Shown: piece by piece, positions 49,185-59,540 of the stretch | How positions within the stretch are numbered: the first letter of the stretch is position 1 | How the letters are laid out: every line of letters starts with the position of its first letter | Origin: Crocodylus rhombifer | Taxonomy: Eukaryota > Chordata > Crocodylia > Crocodylidae | Assembly (NCBI GenBank): GCA_038503035.1 | Contig: JAVSML010024431.1 | Coordinates: forward strand, 248,001-312,000 | Reading direction: 5' to 3' | DNA: 64,000 nt | The notes under the pieces: model-generated | What the model saw: only the letters and a program-made list of their open reading frames with translations | Databases searched by the model: none | Told to the model about the DNA's origin: nothing | Made by a program: the position numbers and the translations under genes

Positions 49185-49475
49185 TCATTCACTGAGCAGT
49201 GTATCATGACCTCGACACACAGGAAGACAGCAATAGTAGCATTCCAAACCAAAACTAACTGGTTTCTGCATTTCTTTGAGAAGAGAGGTGATCGTTGGAG
49301 CTTTTGTGAAAATATAAATAGCAGTGTCCAAATCGGTAGTGTTTTTCACATGTAGCGTTCGAAGCCACTTGCTAAGGAAGTAAGTCTCTTTGTTCTTAAT
49401 TTCCAGATAATGCAGAGAGACGAAGTACTTACCAGTAGTCACATAGAAACAGAACCCAGATAAACAGCTGTGCAA
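49185..49475 (-). other. Protein-like open frame, possible orphan exon
   Basis: A 96-codon minus-strand frame whose translation (for example LEIKNKETYFLSKWLRTLHV and TTDLDTAIYIFTKAPTITSL) has a more natural residue mix than neighbouring frames. Just upstream in reading direction lies a good splice-acceptor shape (pyrimidines then TTTTGCACAG, at about 49472-49481 on plus), and a strong donor-like GGTAAGTA falls inside, at about 49430. I recognise no family. It may equally be chance or an eroded repeat. Confidence 0.2.
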
Positions 49476-49489
49476 AACAAAATTGAAGT

Positions 49490-50083
49490 GATATGTAAAT
49501 CTGGGACAGGCAAGAATAAAACAGAATAGGGGTGATTTACAGAACGGGGTGATTTAGTCTATGTATAAGGATTTGTATTTATTAACAAGAAATGGCATAG
49601 ATACTAAAACATTTCAACACAGTAAAGATGTTTGATGAAATCTGAGTACAAATTAAAACAGTCTTCTCATCACATGAACTGTAGCTCTGCCAGTATACCT
49701 CACTCCTAACCTACAGCCTTCCTAGTACAATGTTGAACTGACCATTGTAGTAGACTAAATAAAACATTCTTCAAGTCTCCTTCCCCACCTCCATAATTTA
49801 TTTTGCTGCAGTTGAGACCTCTAGAAAGGCAAACAATGTAACCTTAATTCCATCTTGTTTAAATCACCTATTTAAAAGGGCAGCATTAAAAAAGGTATTT
49901 ATTGAAATATCCTATGATACGGCTTTATTCTTATCTCTAAAATGCTTTTATTGCTATAGAAGGATGCAAGCGTATCAGAAAAAATTCTTTTAAACAGATG
50001 AATTTGTAATTCATTTAAAATACACCAGGAAGCCAAATCATGATAGCTCCTGTCTGGACAATTAACTCATGCTCAGCCAGTTT
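49490..50083. other. No feature seen
   Basis: AT-rich sequence without visible repeats. Confidence 0.4.
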
Positions 50084-50361
50084 GGGCACCTATACACATG
50101 CAGCGAGGCTGCTCTGACGTGTTGTAATTACAGCGTATCACAGCAGACTCGATTAATTGAGTCTGCTGGAGTGTGGTGATTACTGCACTCCAGCAGACTC
50201 TAGCATCATATGTATCAGTGTCCCTGCACTGAAAAATGGTGGCGGTTTTCAGCATGGGGATACATGTGATACTCAAGGCACTTTAATTAGAGCAGCTCTC
50301 AGATCTGGTCTAATTAAAGTGTCCTCCCACACACACTCCTGGAGCATGTCTATAAATGCCC
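50084..50361. mobile_element. 278 bp MITE with 3-bp target duplication (TTT)
   Basis: The left end GGGCACCTATACACATG and the reverse complement of the right end GGGCATTTATAGACATG form a clear inverted repeat. TTT flanks both ends (50081-50083 and 50362-50364). Inside is a second hairpin, GCAGACTCGATTAATTGAGTCTGC (perfect palindrome, 50141-50164), followed by CTGGAGTGTGGTGATTACTGCACTCCAG, also a perfect hairpin. Homologous to the element at 1661-1946. No coding capacity. Confidence 0.7.
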
Positions 50362-50473
50362 TTTGAGTTTTGTGGTGTGACCTATAACCTTCCCCTTAAA
50401 ATTGTTAGGGCTTCCCAAGAAAAATAAACCTAGTTAGTCATCGAGGGTTCTTTCACTTTCCCATCTACCCCAT

Positions 50474-50519
50474 AGTCCCTGTACCACTGACACTGTCCCT
50501 GTACCACTGTCACTGTCAC
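50474..50519. repeat. Short tandem repeat, about 21 bp unit x2
   Basis: TCCCTGTACCACTGACACTG followed by TCCCTGTACCACTGTCACTG. Confidence 0.8.
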
Positions 50520-51239
50520 ACCTTTGGATTAGCATTGAATAATCAACTGGTTGCCAAATGAGACTTTTCTCCAAAAGTAAAACCAACTCACCATTTAGTT
50601 GGCTTTTGTCATCCTATCAACACCCAGGAGGTCTGGTGGTAGGTTCAGAGTTTCAGTAAAGGACTCGGTACCTACCAGTTAGGTACTACACTGCCTAAAT
50701 TTTGGGCATTGAGGGTATGTACAGAAGTTGCTTTTTTTTGCCATTTAAAGCATTTTATTGCTGTGACTTAACAGAAGTGCCCATCTTAACAGCACTTGAA
50801 AAATGGGTACAGCACTTCAAATTAACCCTTGTTAAATGAGGTATTAAATTTGAGGGATACATTTGAAGCACTGCATTTTTTGAAGCACTTTGTGGAATCC
50901 AAAACAAAATGAGGCCTATGCTCCCTATTCAGTGGTTATTAGGGGTTACAGAAAGTCAATCCAAAAACCAGAATAGTGCTCCCAAATTTATTTCAAATTT
51001 TTTTCCAATAGCTGTTTAATGCAAAATGCCAAAGTTGTTCTGAGACCTAGGCCAAGAATCCAGAATTCTTCTCTCCCAGTCACAATTTATGTTATAAGGG
51101 ATTTCAGGCTGTCAGGAGCCTACTGTTATCAACTCCTTCAGGGGACACTGGCACTGCTCTAACTAGTTCCTCAAGCCCATGTAAATTAGGCACCAATGGG
51201 ATCAGGAAAGCTCTTAGCATGCATGGAACAGAACTGCAG

Positions 51240-51440
51240 AGACTAGCAAACAGAACACACATTTGCTCTTTGGTGGGTAGGTGCAAATCTTAGACCGGTT
51301 CTGCCAATTTTAAACCAGTCTATGCATGTCAAACTTTTGTTCTGTTATGGATATAGACTAGTTTTGTGTGTCAAATCTTTATTCTGTCCTGGATCACTTG
51401 TACTGGTAAAACTGTAATGTCTGTACCTGGCCTTAGGGAA
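51240..51440 (+). repeat. Right end of an unnamed interspersed repeat (copy 2)
   Basis: Carries GAACACACATTTGC, TTTTAAACCAGTCTATG, TTCTGTTATGGATATAGACT and GTACTGGTAAAACTGTAATG in the same order as 12715-12900. A short internal duplication (GTCAAACTTTTGTTCTGT / GTCAAATCTTTATTCTGT) is special to this copy. The reverse complement of the right end is GGCCAGGTACAGACATTAC, terminus-like. Confidence 0.5.
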
Positions 51441-51507
51441 CTTCCAGATCAAAAAGAAAGGTGTTGAGTCTGTTTTGGATCACAATTTCAGACGTAAGTG
51501 ACTAGAG

Positions 51508-51640
51508 TAGTGGTTCTCAAATTTTTTGTTCTCAAGGTATCCCTTGTTAGATTCAAGGCACGCCTTGTTATCCTGGAGGCATCCCTCAAAACTGCCAACT
51601 CTTAGTCTGCACTCATTTCTTGACTACAGAAAAATAATAC
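51508..51640 (+). mobile_element. Left end of a hAT-type repeat
   Basis: TAGTGGTTCTCAAATTTTTT is the familiar terminus of Charlie-like hAT elements (CAGTGGTTCTCAAACTTTT). It is followed by TCTCAAGGTATCCCTTGTTAG and similar phrases seen in reptile non-autonomous hAT repeats. The right end was not found. Confidence 0.45.
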
Positions 51641-53990
51641 AGTAATTCTTCTGTTGCAAAGAACTCATAGACCACCACAGGTCAAAATGTAGCTCAGGCA
51701 GGGAGCAGAAAGCACAGCAGTAGATCAGGCAGGAAAGGTAACCAGAATGGCACTTGGGGAGGACACTGGGCATGTAGTATACCTAACACTCACTGGTGTA
51801 GGTAGTCTGTTCAGTAGTGCTGGAAGTGGAACTCAGTATATTAATAGGCAGGTTAGAGGTCTGCATAGTGAAAACTGGCAGGATGAATTTCTGTGTCAGC
51901 TTGTTGTTCTACCAGGCTAACCTCAACACTTATGGATTTTGGCATTGCAGTCCACATGAAGGCTTGCAGTTTACCTCCCAGCTGACCATTTCAAAGCTAC
52001 ACATGACTGTTTCATGTTTAGTATGCTATAAGGGAACACTACTAAATGCTCATTTTTGCTCTTAAAATGTAGTAAAGTTGCAGTCATAGTTCAGAGCCTT
52101 GTCTGCATCTTATTTCATCTACTCAAATTTGTCTCAAATCAACAAATGTAAAATTTGCAACTTTTCTGAAGATGTATTTCTTAGTATTTGTGCAGCCCGT
52201 TGTTACAGACCAACTTCAGGTGATATTTGAGTAAAATGAAATTAATACTATATTTGGTATTCATAATCTTGAGGGATGTTAATCCCATATTTGTTCGGTG
52301 GATTTGAGGTCAGACCTCCAAGGAGGTTACTATATTCTAATTAATTCCCCAGATACTATTTTTTTTTTGTCTAAATAGACTCTACATAGTCTAAAAGAAT
52401 GTTTTGGGTCATTATCTTCTTGATAAATGAAGGCTTAGTCAAACAGCTGTTTTCCCAACAGGGACTTCATGATGCACAAGAATTCTGGGTAATATTTTCT
52501 GAACAGTTCTGAATTATTTCTTACAGTTTGCGGAAATACATTCTCTAATAACCCATGTGCATCCCCTCTCTTCCAGGAATTCACTTTTCAAATAGGCAAG
52601 AAATATAATGAGCCAGATGTTCAACTGGTATTACTCTGCATCAGCTCCAGTGATTTCAATGTGGCTAGGCTGATTTACATCTGGGAAGAAACTGATCGCT
52701 TATTTAACTGATGTGCTTCCTTCTCTTCCAAAGCTCAGTTAATGAAGGGTAACAAAGCTCTTTGAAATCTAGGAGAAAGAGGCACCCCGCTGTATCAAAA
52801 TCACTGCATTTTCTCCTATCCCACATGTCCCCAAGTAAGACACGCATCTGGTTTTTTCACACAAAGAATGAAGACAAAATACCAATATTTTCACAGGGAA
52901 AACACAGGAAGCTGCAGTAATCAGGCAGCAAAAACCTGTGGCTCTTCTGTTAACCCCCTACCTCCAGCATGTCACAGGTACTGTTGGCTGCCCATTCAGC
53001 TCAAGAAGAGGGGAGTCTGTGCAGGAAGTTTGGCTCCAGGAGGACTTGCCCTCAACTCACTTGTCTGGTGCTGCAGATTGGGTCAAACTTTCTGGACCCT
53101 CTTCTTGAACAAGGCGAGCAGTCAGCAGAGAGCCTGATCCTGCTGAAGCTGAACTGCCCAGCACGTCTTCTCAAGTCAGATGGATAAACAGCAATCTCTG
53201 CTGAGTCAGCAGAAGGCCCACGCAGCTCAAGAAGAGGGTCTGGGCAGCTTGGCTCCTATGGGATTGGGCCCGCTGCTCCCTGCAATTCCCTCATTTCTGA
53301 CATGTGCTCCAATTTTCAGTTGCTAATTTTCAAGTGGAAGGAACAGAGGGAAAGTGTGCCGTGTGTGAGTAAATACAGTGTTAACTTTTATTGTATATTT
53401 CAATTGCTTTGTTCAAATATTACCAATTTTATAGCTTTAAATGTTTTTAGAACAGCTACTCTGCACCATCAGCCTAGTTTGTTTAAACTTAGTTATTAGT
53501 CCAAAGATTTAGTTTCAGGGTTTCAAGGAGACCAAAGTCCTGGGAAGTTGTATAGTGTTCTGTATCAGTCTCTGTATCGGTCTCATCTACATTCTGAAGG
53601 ACCTTGTCATTCATATCTTTTGACTAAGTAAAACTAAGTCCCTCAAACAATTTCCCATGAATGAGTAGCTGCTTATCCTTACCTTTAATACCTTCCATAG
53701 TGCTTAGCTCTGCCAGTGATATTGGCTCTTTCTGGCTCATTTGGCAGCTTTTTCAACAAATACCTTTATACTTTTTCTCATATTGGGGAGAATTACACTT
53801 CAGGAAAATTCCCTTCCAAAATTCACAATCGCATCACTGATTCACAATTGATTCTTTTTTAAATCCTTCCTTAACATTTTTTTCTCTCGCTATACCTCAA
53901 AATCACTGCCTTATGCCGCTGGCTAGTGACTACTTGTAAATACATTTGCAATGTTACAACTCATTTAGTCACACACCTGTTTTGGAGTAT
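51641..53990. other. No gene; a motif repeated near 53 kb
   Basis: Mostly unique. A CAGCTCAAGAAGAGGG motif occurs at about 52997 and 53225 in the same direction and as TTCAAGAAGAGGGTCC on the opposite strand near 53098-53113, suggesting a small rearranged repeat. Frames over it (52868-53187) have no recognisable domain. Confidence 0.35.
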
Positions 53991-53997
53991 ATGACTT

Positions 53998-54040
53998 ATG
54001 GAGGTCCCTTCCAGCCCTTTTTCTCTGTGATTCTATGATT
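53998..54040 (+). mobile_element. CR1 3' tail scrap
   Basis: GGAGGTCCCTTCCAGCCCTT then TGTGATTCTATGATTC is the terminal CR1 phrase with the TTCTATGA-type repeat. Only about 40 bases remain. Confidence 0.7.
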
Positions 54041-54177
54041 CCCCACAACCTTGTCTCTCTTCAGGAAACCTATTTTGGTCCCCCTCACCACAGCAGCTGA
54101 GAATGTCACAGTCCTTTATATATTTACTTTCAGATCCCTAGGTGTACTGAAGGTGAGAGAGAGGAAAAGCAGCAACC

Positions 54178-54316
54178 TTATCCCTATCTTATAAACAGGG
54201 AACTGAGACACATAGGTATTCAGTGACTTGTCCATAATCACTGCAGAAGTTCACGGTGCGAATTTGAAGCTAAGTCTCCAAAATCGCAGAGTAGCACTCT
54301 AACCATTTGACCACTT
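54178..54316 (-). repeat. MIR-like CORE-SINE
   Basis: On plus: TATCTTATAAACAGGGAACTGAGACACATAGG (read in parts), CAGTGACTTGTCCATAATCAC, then GCGAATTTGAAGC and CACTCTAACCATTTGACCA. This is the reverse complement of the MIR order (TAGTGGTTAAGAG...GGGTTCGAA...GTGACCTTGGGCAAGTCACTT...CCTCAGTTTCC...TGTAAAATGGGGAT). About 140 bp, including parts of the tRNA-like head and the core. Confidence 0.75.
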
Positions 54317-55431
54317 TTCTTTACCAGGCCAACACCACAGATAATTAAAACTGCCTCCATGTGGCACACACAGACATGTTTTATTTGGCCTGTTCAAGGG
54401 CCCAAAGCCCAGTCACAAAATCCACAGAGAGCAGAAGAACCAAACATGCCACTCACCAAGTCCATCTACCTCCAAGGACACAACATTATGCAGCTATAAA
54501 CTCCAGAATTCCCCTTTTTCACTGCTCTTTTGCACGTAATCAGACCCCATATGGTCCATCCTCATAGAGAAGTTAAGCATGCTGCTTCCTTCCCTGGCCT
54601 TTAAAACCATGTTCAGTGTAATGTCTGCCCCTATCCACTCTGGGTCAGGCGTTGGAGCTGAGAGTACATACCCTGTCTTTTCTCTGTTCTCCACAACCCC
54701 ATTTCTGGCGCGCAGAAAGTATAAAGTAAGAAGCCACTGTATTTGAATGCAGGGTCAATAAAAGCCAGACTCTGAGAGAGAGAAGAGTAGACAGGAATGA
54801 GACTAGAACTGAGGAAGGAATAGGGAGAGAAAAACTAAGATTGGCAGGGAAAGGAGACTGTGCATCTCAGATACAGTATCTAAAATGAATGGATATTTTT
54901 TACTTTAATTTCTCCATGCCTTCTCAGATCCCCATCTGCAGTGGTGCTAATACCTAATGCACAGGTATTATCTTCCTAATGATAATACCTATTCTTCTTA
55001 AAGAGGGAAGCTAAAATAAAATTAATCTATTTGAAGTTTGTGTATACTAGAATGATGAACACCACAGCTAAGCCTATGAAGAAATTAATACCTTTTCAAA
55101 TGAACTGTCACCAACAACTTCTAATATAGGTATAATAGAATATTTTTCTCTAACTGAAAATAGCCAAATATTGTTCAGTAAAGTTAGAAAAAGATCAGCC
55201 TGAAGTAGGCCTCATGCCTGGAAAATTTCAGTCTAACAACATAATTTTAGCAAAATTATAAACAACTAAAAACAGGGTTGCATAATGGAAAATGCCAGCT
55301 GAACCTTACTGTTAGTCAGCACAAGAAACTTGTATATGCAGTCTACACTAAGTACAGTTGTAAAAACTATACTTTGAATTTTCTGGGTTTTGTACTTTAT
55401 GTCAAAACCATATTGCAGTGTAATATGTTCT
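54317..55431. other. No gene seen
   Basis: Unique-looking AT-rich sequence with short unsupported frames. Confidence 0.4.
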
Positions 55432-55567
55432 TAGATTTCATAGATTTCATAGACATTTGGGCTGGAAGGGACCTCAGTAGATCATTGAGTCCAGCCCCTT
55501 GCCCCAGGGGCAGGAAGTCAGCTGAGGTCACAGGATCCCAGCAAGATAAGATCCAATTGACTCTTAT
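55432..55567 (-). mobile_element. CR1 3' tail fragment
   Basis: TAGATTTCATAGATTTCATAG then GGGCTGGAAGGGACCTCAG and the GGCAGGAAGTCAGCTGAGGT phrase match the first 135 bases of CR1 copies A and B. The element is truncated at about 55567, leaving only the 3' untranslated tail. Confidence 0.88.
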
Positions 55568-55740
55568 TTTGCATTTGATTGACCAAATTTTCAATCCTAT
55601 GAAAATGTTTTAATAAATTACATTATTGCAAAGAAATTTGGAAATTAAAAGGAAAATGCTTATTCTTGGCCCTTCAAGTGCAAGACATTCCAAACTAGGT
55701 ATTACCTTGTTCTTTCTCCAGCCAACGGCAATAATAAATA

Positions 55741-57013
55741 ATTTCATAGATTTCATAGATGTTAGGCTGTAAGGGACCTTGAAGATCATCAAAAACCCTT
55801 TCAGGCTGGACATAAGGAAGAATTTCTTTGCTGTCTGAGCCCCCAAGGTGTGGAATAGCTTGCCATTGGAGGTGGTTCAAGCACCCACTTTGAACGCCTT
55901 CAAGAGAAAATTGGATGTTTATCTTACTGGGATCCTACAACCCCAGCTGACGTCCTGCCCCTAGGGCAGGGGACTGGACTCATTGATCTTTCGAGGTCCC
56001 TTCCAGCCCTAATGTCTATGAAATCTATGAAATCTAGTCCCCTTCCCCAGGGGCAGGAAGTCAGCTAGGGCCAAAGGATAAACATAAACATCCACACATT
56101 TCTTGATTATCTCCAGAGTAGGTGCCTGCACCACTTCTGAAGGGAGTCTGTTCCAGGTCTTGGGGGCTCAGACTGTAAAGAAGTGTTTTCTTATATCCAG
56201 CCTAAAATGGTCTTGTAAGAGTTTATGATCGTTGGTCCTTGTTTGTCCTTGGGGCACTCTGGTGAACAGACATTCTCCCAGATCCTGATGAATGCCCCTC
56301 ATGTATTTATAAGTAGCCACCAGGTCCCCCATGACCCTGCGGTTTTCCAGACTGAAAAGTCCCATGGCTCTCAGCCTCTCTTCATAAGGCCTATTCTCTT
56401 GCCCTCTGATCATGCATGTGGCCCTCCTCTGGACTCAAGCTTCTCAATATCATTCTTAAATTGCAGAGCCCAGAACTGGATCCAGTATTCCAGCTGCAGC
56501 CTCACCAAGGCCATGTAGTGGGAAGACGACATCCTGAGATTCACTTGAGAAGCATCTATAGATGCAAGCCAGAGTTTGGTTTGCTTTACCAGCTGTGATA
56601 TTGCATTGGTGGCTCATGTTCATTTTGTGGTCAGTCATGACCCCCAAGTCTCTTTCAGCAGTGGAGCTAGCAAGTGTAGCACTGCCGAGCCCGTAAGTAT
56701 GCTGTGGGTATTTTCCCCCGAGGTGTAATACCTTACATTTATTGATATTGAACATCATCAGGTTTGTATCCTCCCACTTACTAAGTTTACCCAAGTCAGC
56801 CTGCATCACTAGCCTGTCCACAGGTGTGGATGTTATGCTGCAAAGTTTAGTGTCATCGGCGAACTTAGCCAGTGTGCTTCTGACACCAATGTCCACATCA
56901 CTGATAAAGATGTTAAAGAGAATTGATCCAAGAACAGAGCCTTGGAGGACTCCATTGCTCATGGCACACCATAATGATTCACTACCATTGACCACTATTC
57001 CCTGGGTCTGACC
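55741..57013 (-). mobile_element. CR1 LINE interrupted by a second CR1
   Basis: The 3' tail occupies 55741-55790, then a plus-strand CR1 piece intervenes (55791-56035), and the element resumes at 56036 with AGTCCCCTTCCCCAGGGGCA. Minus-strand frames: MIRGQENRPYEERLRAMGLF (56168-56413) and, upstream, [28 protein letters not shown] (GATGAC encoded at 56852-56857, intact), KLSKWEDTNLMMFNINKCKV (56456-56995). It is 5'-truncated at about 57013, where a 16-base copy of its own interior follows. Same subfamily as copies A/B but older. Confidence 0.9.
55791..56035 (+). mobile_element. CR1 3' fragment nested in another CR1
   Basis: Plus-strand CCCTTTCAGGCTGGACATAA, AGGAAGAATTTCTTTGCTGT and, at the end, GAGGTCCCTTCCAGCCCTAA followed by TCTATGAAATCTATGAAATCT, a complete CR1 3' end in the opposite orientation to its host. 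It is 245 bp, 5'-truncated, and younger than the surrounding CR1. Confidence 0.88.
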
Positions 57014-57031
57014 TGGATGTTAAAGAGAATT

Positions 57032-57730
57032 CCTAACAGAGCCAACAGATAACAAGGGCATCACAGTTAGAAATCACTATTATACTTAGCAGCATTTAGA
57101 ATGGAAAAATAACCCACCCAACAGAGACATAGGTAGAAGTTTCAAGAGTGATTAAAGGATTTCGAAGCATAAACTCTAGTCAAAGTCAAGAGCTGTGCTC
57201 ATAAACTGTATATCAGACCAACATTTGTTCCATCTTTGAACAAAGAAACATGAGATGTTTCTTAATATATTTATATTACCATTCATTTTAAAGTCCTAAA
57301 ACTTGTAAAAATCATGCATTTTAAGTCTTGAAACCAGTACATCACCTAATGTAAACTTTTTCATTTACTTCAGTAAAACTACCATAAATGACACCAGCCA
57401 CATTCTGGCCTCTGAAATGATGTATAATAATTACATATTAGGAGAAGTAGACTAACAAATGTGAACCACATGGAAGGCTTAATTCATATTATGGAAACTT
57501 TGAACAGAAAACAAGTTAAAATATTATAACAAGTCATTCAGCACTACAGTATGTTCATGTTGTTTTGTCTTTGTTTAGACTGTTCAAGGGAATGGAAATC
57601 CCCACAGGATAGATAGGCTAACTAAACAGGCTTTTAAAAAAAACCCCAAAAAAACAAACCCCAAAGCTTTCCAAATACACACACTCTGCTTTCAACAGCT
57701 CAGCCCACACAGAGAGCAAGAAGCAATATG
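57032..57730. other. No gene seen
   Basis: AT-rich unique sequence between the CR1 and the next transposon. Confidence 0.4.
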
Positions 57731-57847
57731 CTAGGCCGTGTCTACATGAGACACCGACTGTGCAGTTGTTACTGCACAGACATTTAGTACTTGCATACAG
57801 AAGTACTAAATGACTGCACAGTAAATAGAGTTACTGTGCAGTAGTGT

Positions 57848-58153
57848 TGTCAAACAGCTGTTAGGTGATGCTGACTGTGGTGTATGGAATGTACCTTTAA
57901 GGGCCTGCAGTGGAACAGTTCAGTTTTCCCCCGATGCCGTGTGGGTGTGGTTTGGTGGTGGTGGGTGGTTCTCCCTGCAAACTGTGAGTGTGTGGGTTGC
58001 TGAATTCTGTTTTCCTAATAAAGATGAAGCTCCTTATCATCCCACTGGTCTCAGCTGAATAATAACTTGAGGACTGAACCCCAGGGGCATGGAGGTCTGA
58101 GTAACCCATCCCTGGGACCCAAGGGCCTAGGGAAAACACTATATTGACTGCTA
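57848..58153 (+). mobile_element. Possible solo LTR-like block
   Basis: A 300 bp block lying between the arm of the outer element and the foldback repeat. It contains a polyadenylation signal AATAAA (58017-58022), preceded by a GT-rich stretch and followed by a GACTGAACCCCAGG-type sequence, an arrangement seen in endogenous retroviral long terminal repeats. No TG...CA boundaries with a direct target duplication could be fixed, and there is no retroviral coding sequence anywhere near. The call is tentative; it could also be the body of another repeat. Confidence 0.25.
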
Positions 58154-58684
58154 AGGTTGCGTGAAGCTTTGGTCACTGATTCAATTCAGAGGAGATTCAG
58201 CCCCATTTGGTGGCCAAATCTCCAAATCTGAATCAAATCAGGGGACCCATTAATCTCTCCGAATCGAATTGGAAACCTCCGAATCAATTCGGGGAGATTT
58301 GACAATTCAGCCACAGACACAGCTTTATATGTTTGTTCTACATACCTCAAGGTACCAGGAGCAGCTCGTGAATGCTGAAATGGTGGGGTGGATGGAGCAT
58401 CCCAAACAAGTGTGGGGGGAGTCCCTCATACGCTCAGCAGCGGACCTGGAAGTGGACTGGAAGTACTTCTGAGCCACACCTGGTACCCCAAATTATGCAG
58501 AAAAAACATATAAAGCTGTGTCTATGGCCAAATCACTGATTCTCTGAATCAGAATCAAATCTTGAGATTCAGATTTGGATGAATTGAATTGGGACAGTGA
58601 TCTGAATCAGCAAATCAAATCACTGTCCCCCAAATCAGGCCACATCTGAATCTAAATCAAATACTGCCCATTTCACACACCCCT
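58154..58684 (+). mobile_element. GATTCAG foldback element, most complete copy
   Basis: Two arms of about 200 bp built from degenerate GATTCAATTCAG/CAAATCTGAATC words face each other. At their inner ends both contain CACAGCTTTATATGTTT followed by GGTACCAGG (58315-58360, and reversed at 58478-58520). The central 120 bases hold GTGGGGTGGATGGAGCATCC and GACCTGGAAGTGGACTGG, shared with 18300-18460. Termini read GGTTGCGTGAAGCTTTGG and, reversed, GGGGTGTGTGAAATGGGC. Short frames across the centre in two copies (58269-58472 here, 18297-18482 minus there) align but contain no domain, so I regard them as non-coding homology. Confidence 0.65.
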
Positions 58685-58792
58685 ATTCACTGCGCTACTG
58701 TGCAGTAGTGTCATGTCACACTTCATACCACGCAGTACTGTGCAGTAGTAACAAGCTATGAGCAGTCAGTGTCTCGTGTAGACACATCCCTA

Positions 58793-59540
58793 GAGTCCCT
58801 TTGTGCCTCTTAAAATGCATGGTACTTTATCAGTTATCTAACTGTATGTGAATATAATACTTTTTATCTGTAAACAGGAGAAGTATAGCAATACTATTAC
58901 TAACATTCTTTCTTCATGACAACATTAGTAAACATCAGTCCTTCTACTCTTGGCATATATATTTTTTCCTATACCTAGACAAAGACTTTTTATATTTGTA
59001 GGTACCACTGAAGTATCATCAGCTGACTGTTTATGTTGGTTGTAGTTTTTATCTCTTCTATAAGCTCAGTGAGTAGCTGTAAAGAAAACTCTTTAGAATC
59101 ACAGTTAGTATTGTCTTCACTAGTTGGTTCAGGGTGGCGGGTTGCTATTTTCATCAGGTGGGCTTGTTTTTAAAGGATCAATTACATAAAGTCATGCAAC
59201 CTTAATTACTCTCCCTTTTCACATCTGACCTGGAATATCCTGCTGATTCATATTGGGTCAATAATTTCTCTTGTCAACCTTTGCATAATAGTCAGATATC
59301 CTTCTTGAACGTTTCCTGAAATCTCCAGGCATATTTTCTTTGGAATAAGGTTTCCCTCCCAGGCTAATCAATTGTCAATATTCAACATAGTTTTCATCAT
59401 TCTAAAAATATTGGGCACTTGTACAAATTATAGGAGATTAGTCCTCAGAGTTTTATTCTATGCCCCCTAAATTGAAATGCCAGGGTACAGAATAAAATCC
59501 TGAGGACTACATGATTTCAATTTTTCCATCCCATTATGGC
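58793..59540. other. No gene seen
   Basis: AT-rich unique-looking DNA. Confidence 0.4.

Larger units (their letters stand above)
57734..58789. mobile_element. TIR transposon with 3-bp duplication and nested inserts
   Basis: The left end GGCCGTGTCTACATGAGACA and the reverse complement of the right end GGATGTGTCTACACGAGACA match closely, and similarity continues through ACTGCACAG words on both arms (57757-57847 and 58690-58750). CTA flanks both sides (57731-57733 and 58790-58792). Between the arms lie an LTR-like block and a GATTCAG foldback element, so the original element was probably only about 200-250 bp. Terminus and target site resemble the MITEs at 1661, 36007 and 50084. Confidence 0.7.

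Noticed and set aside
57848..58153. A complete endogenous retrovirus
   Set aside because: Only an LTR-like block with AATAAA is present; no gag, pol or env sequence and no second LTR were seen.
58269..58472. Aligned frames in two foldback copies (58269-58472 plus and 18297-18482 minus)
   Set aside because: The similarity is explained by nucleotide homology of the repeat; there is no domain and the ends of the frames do not agree.
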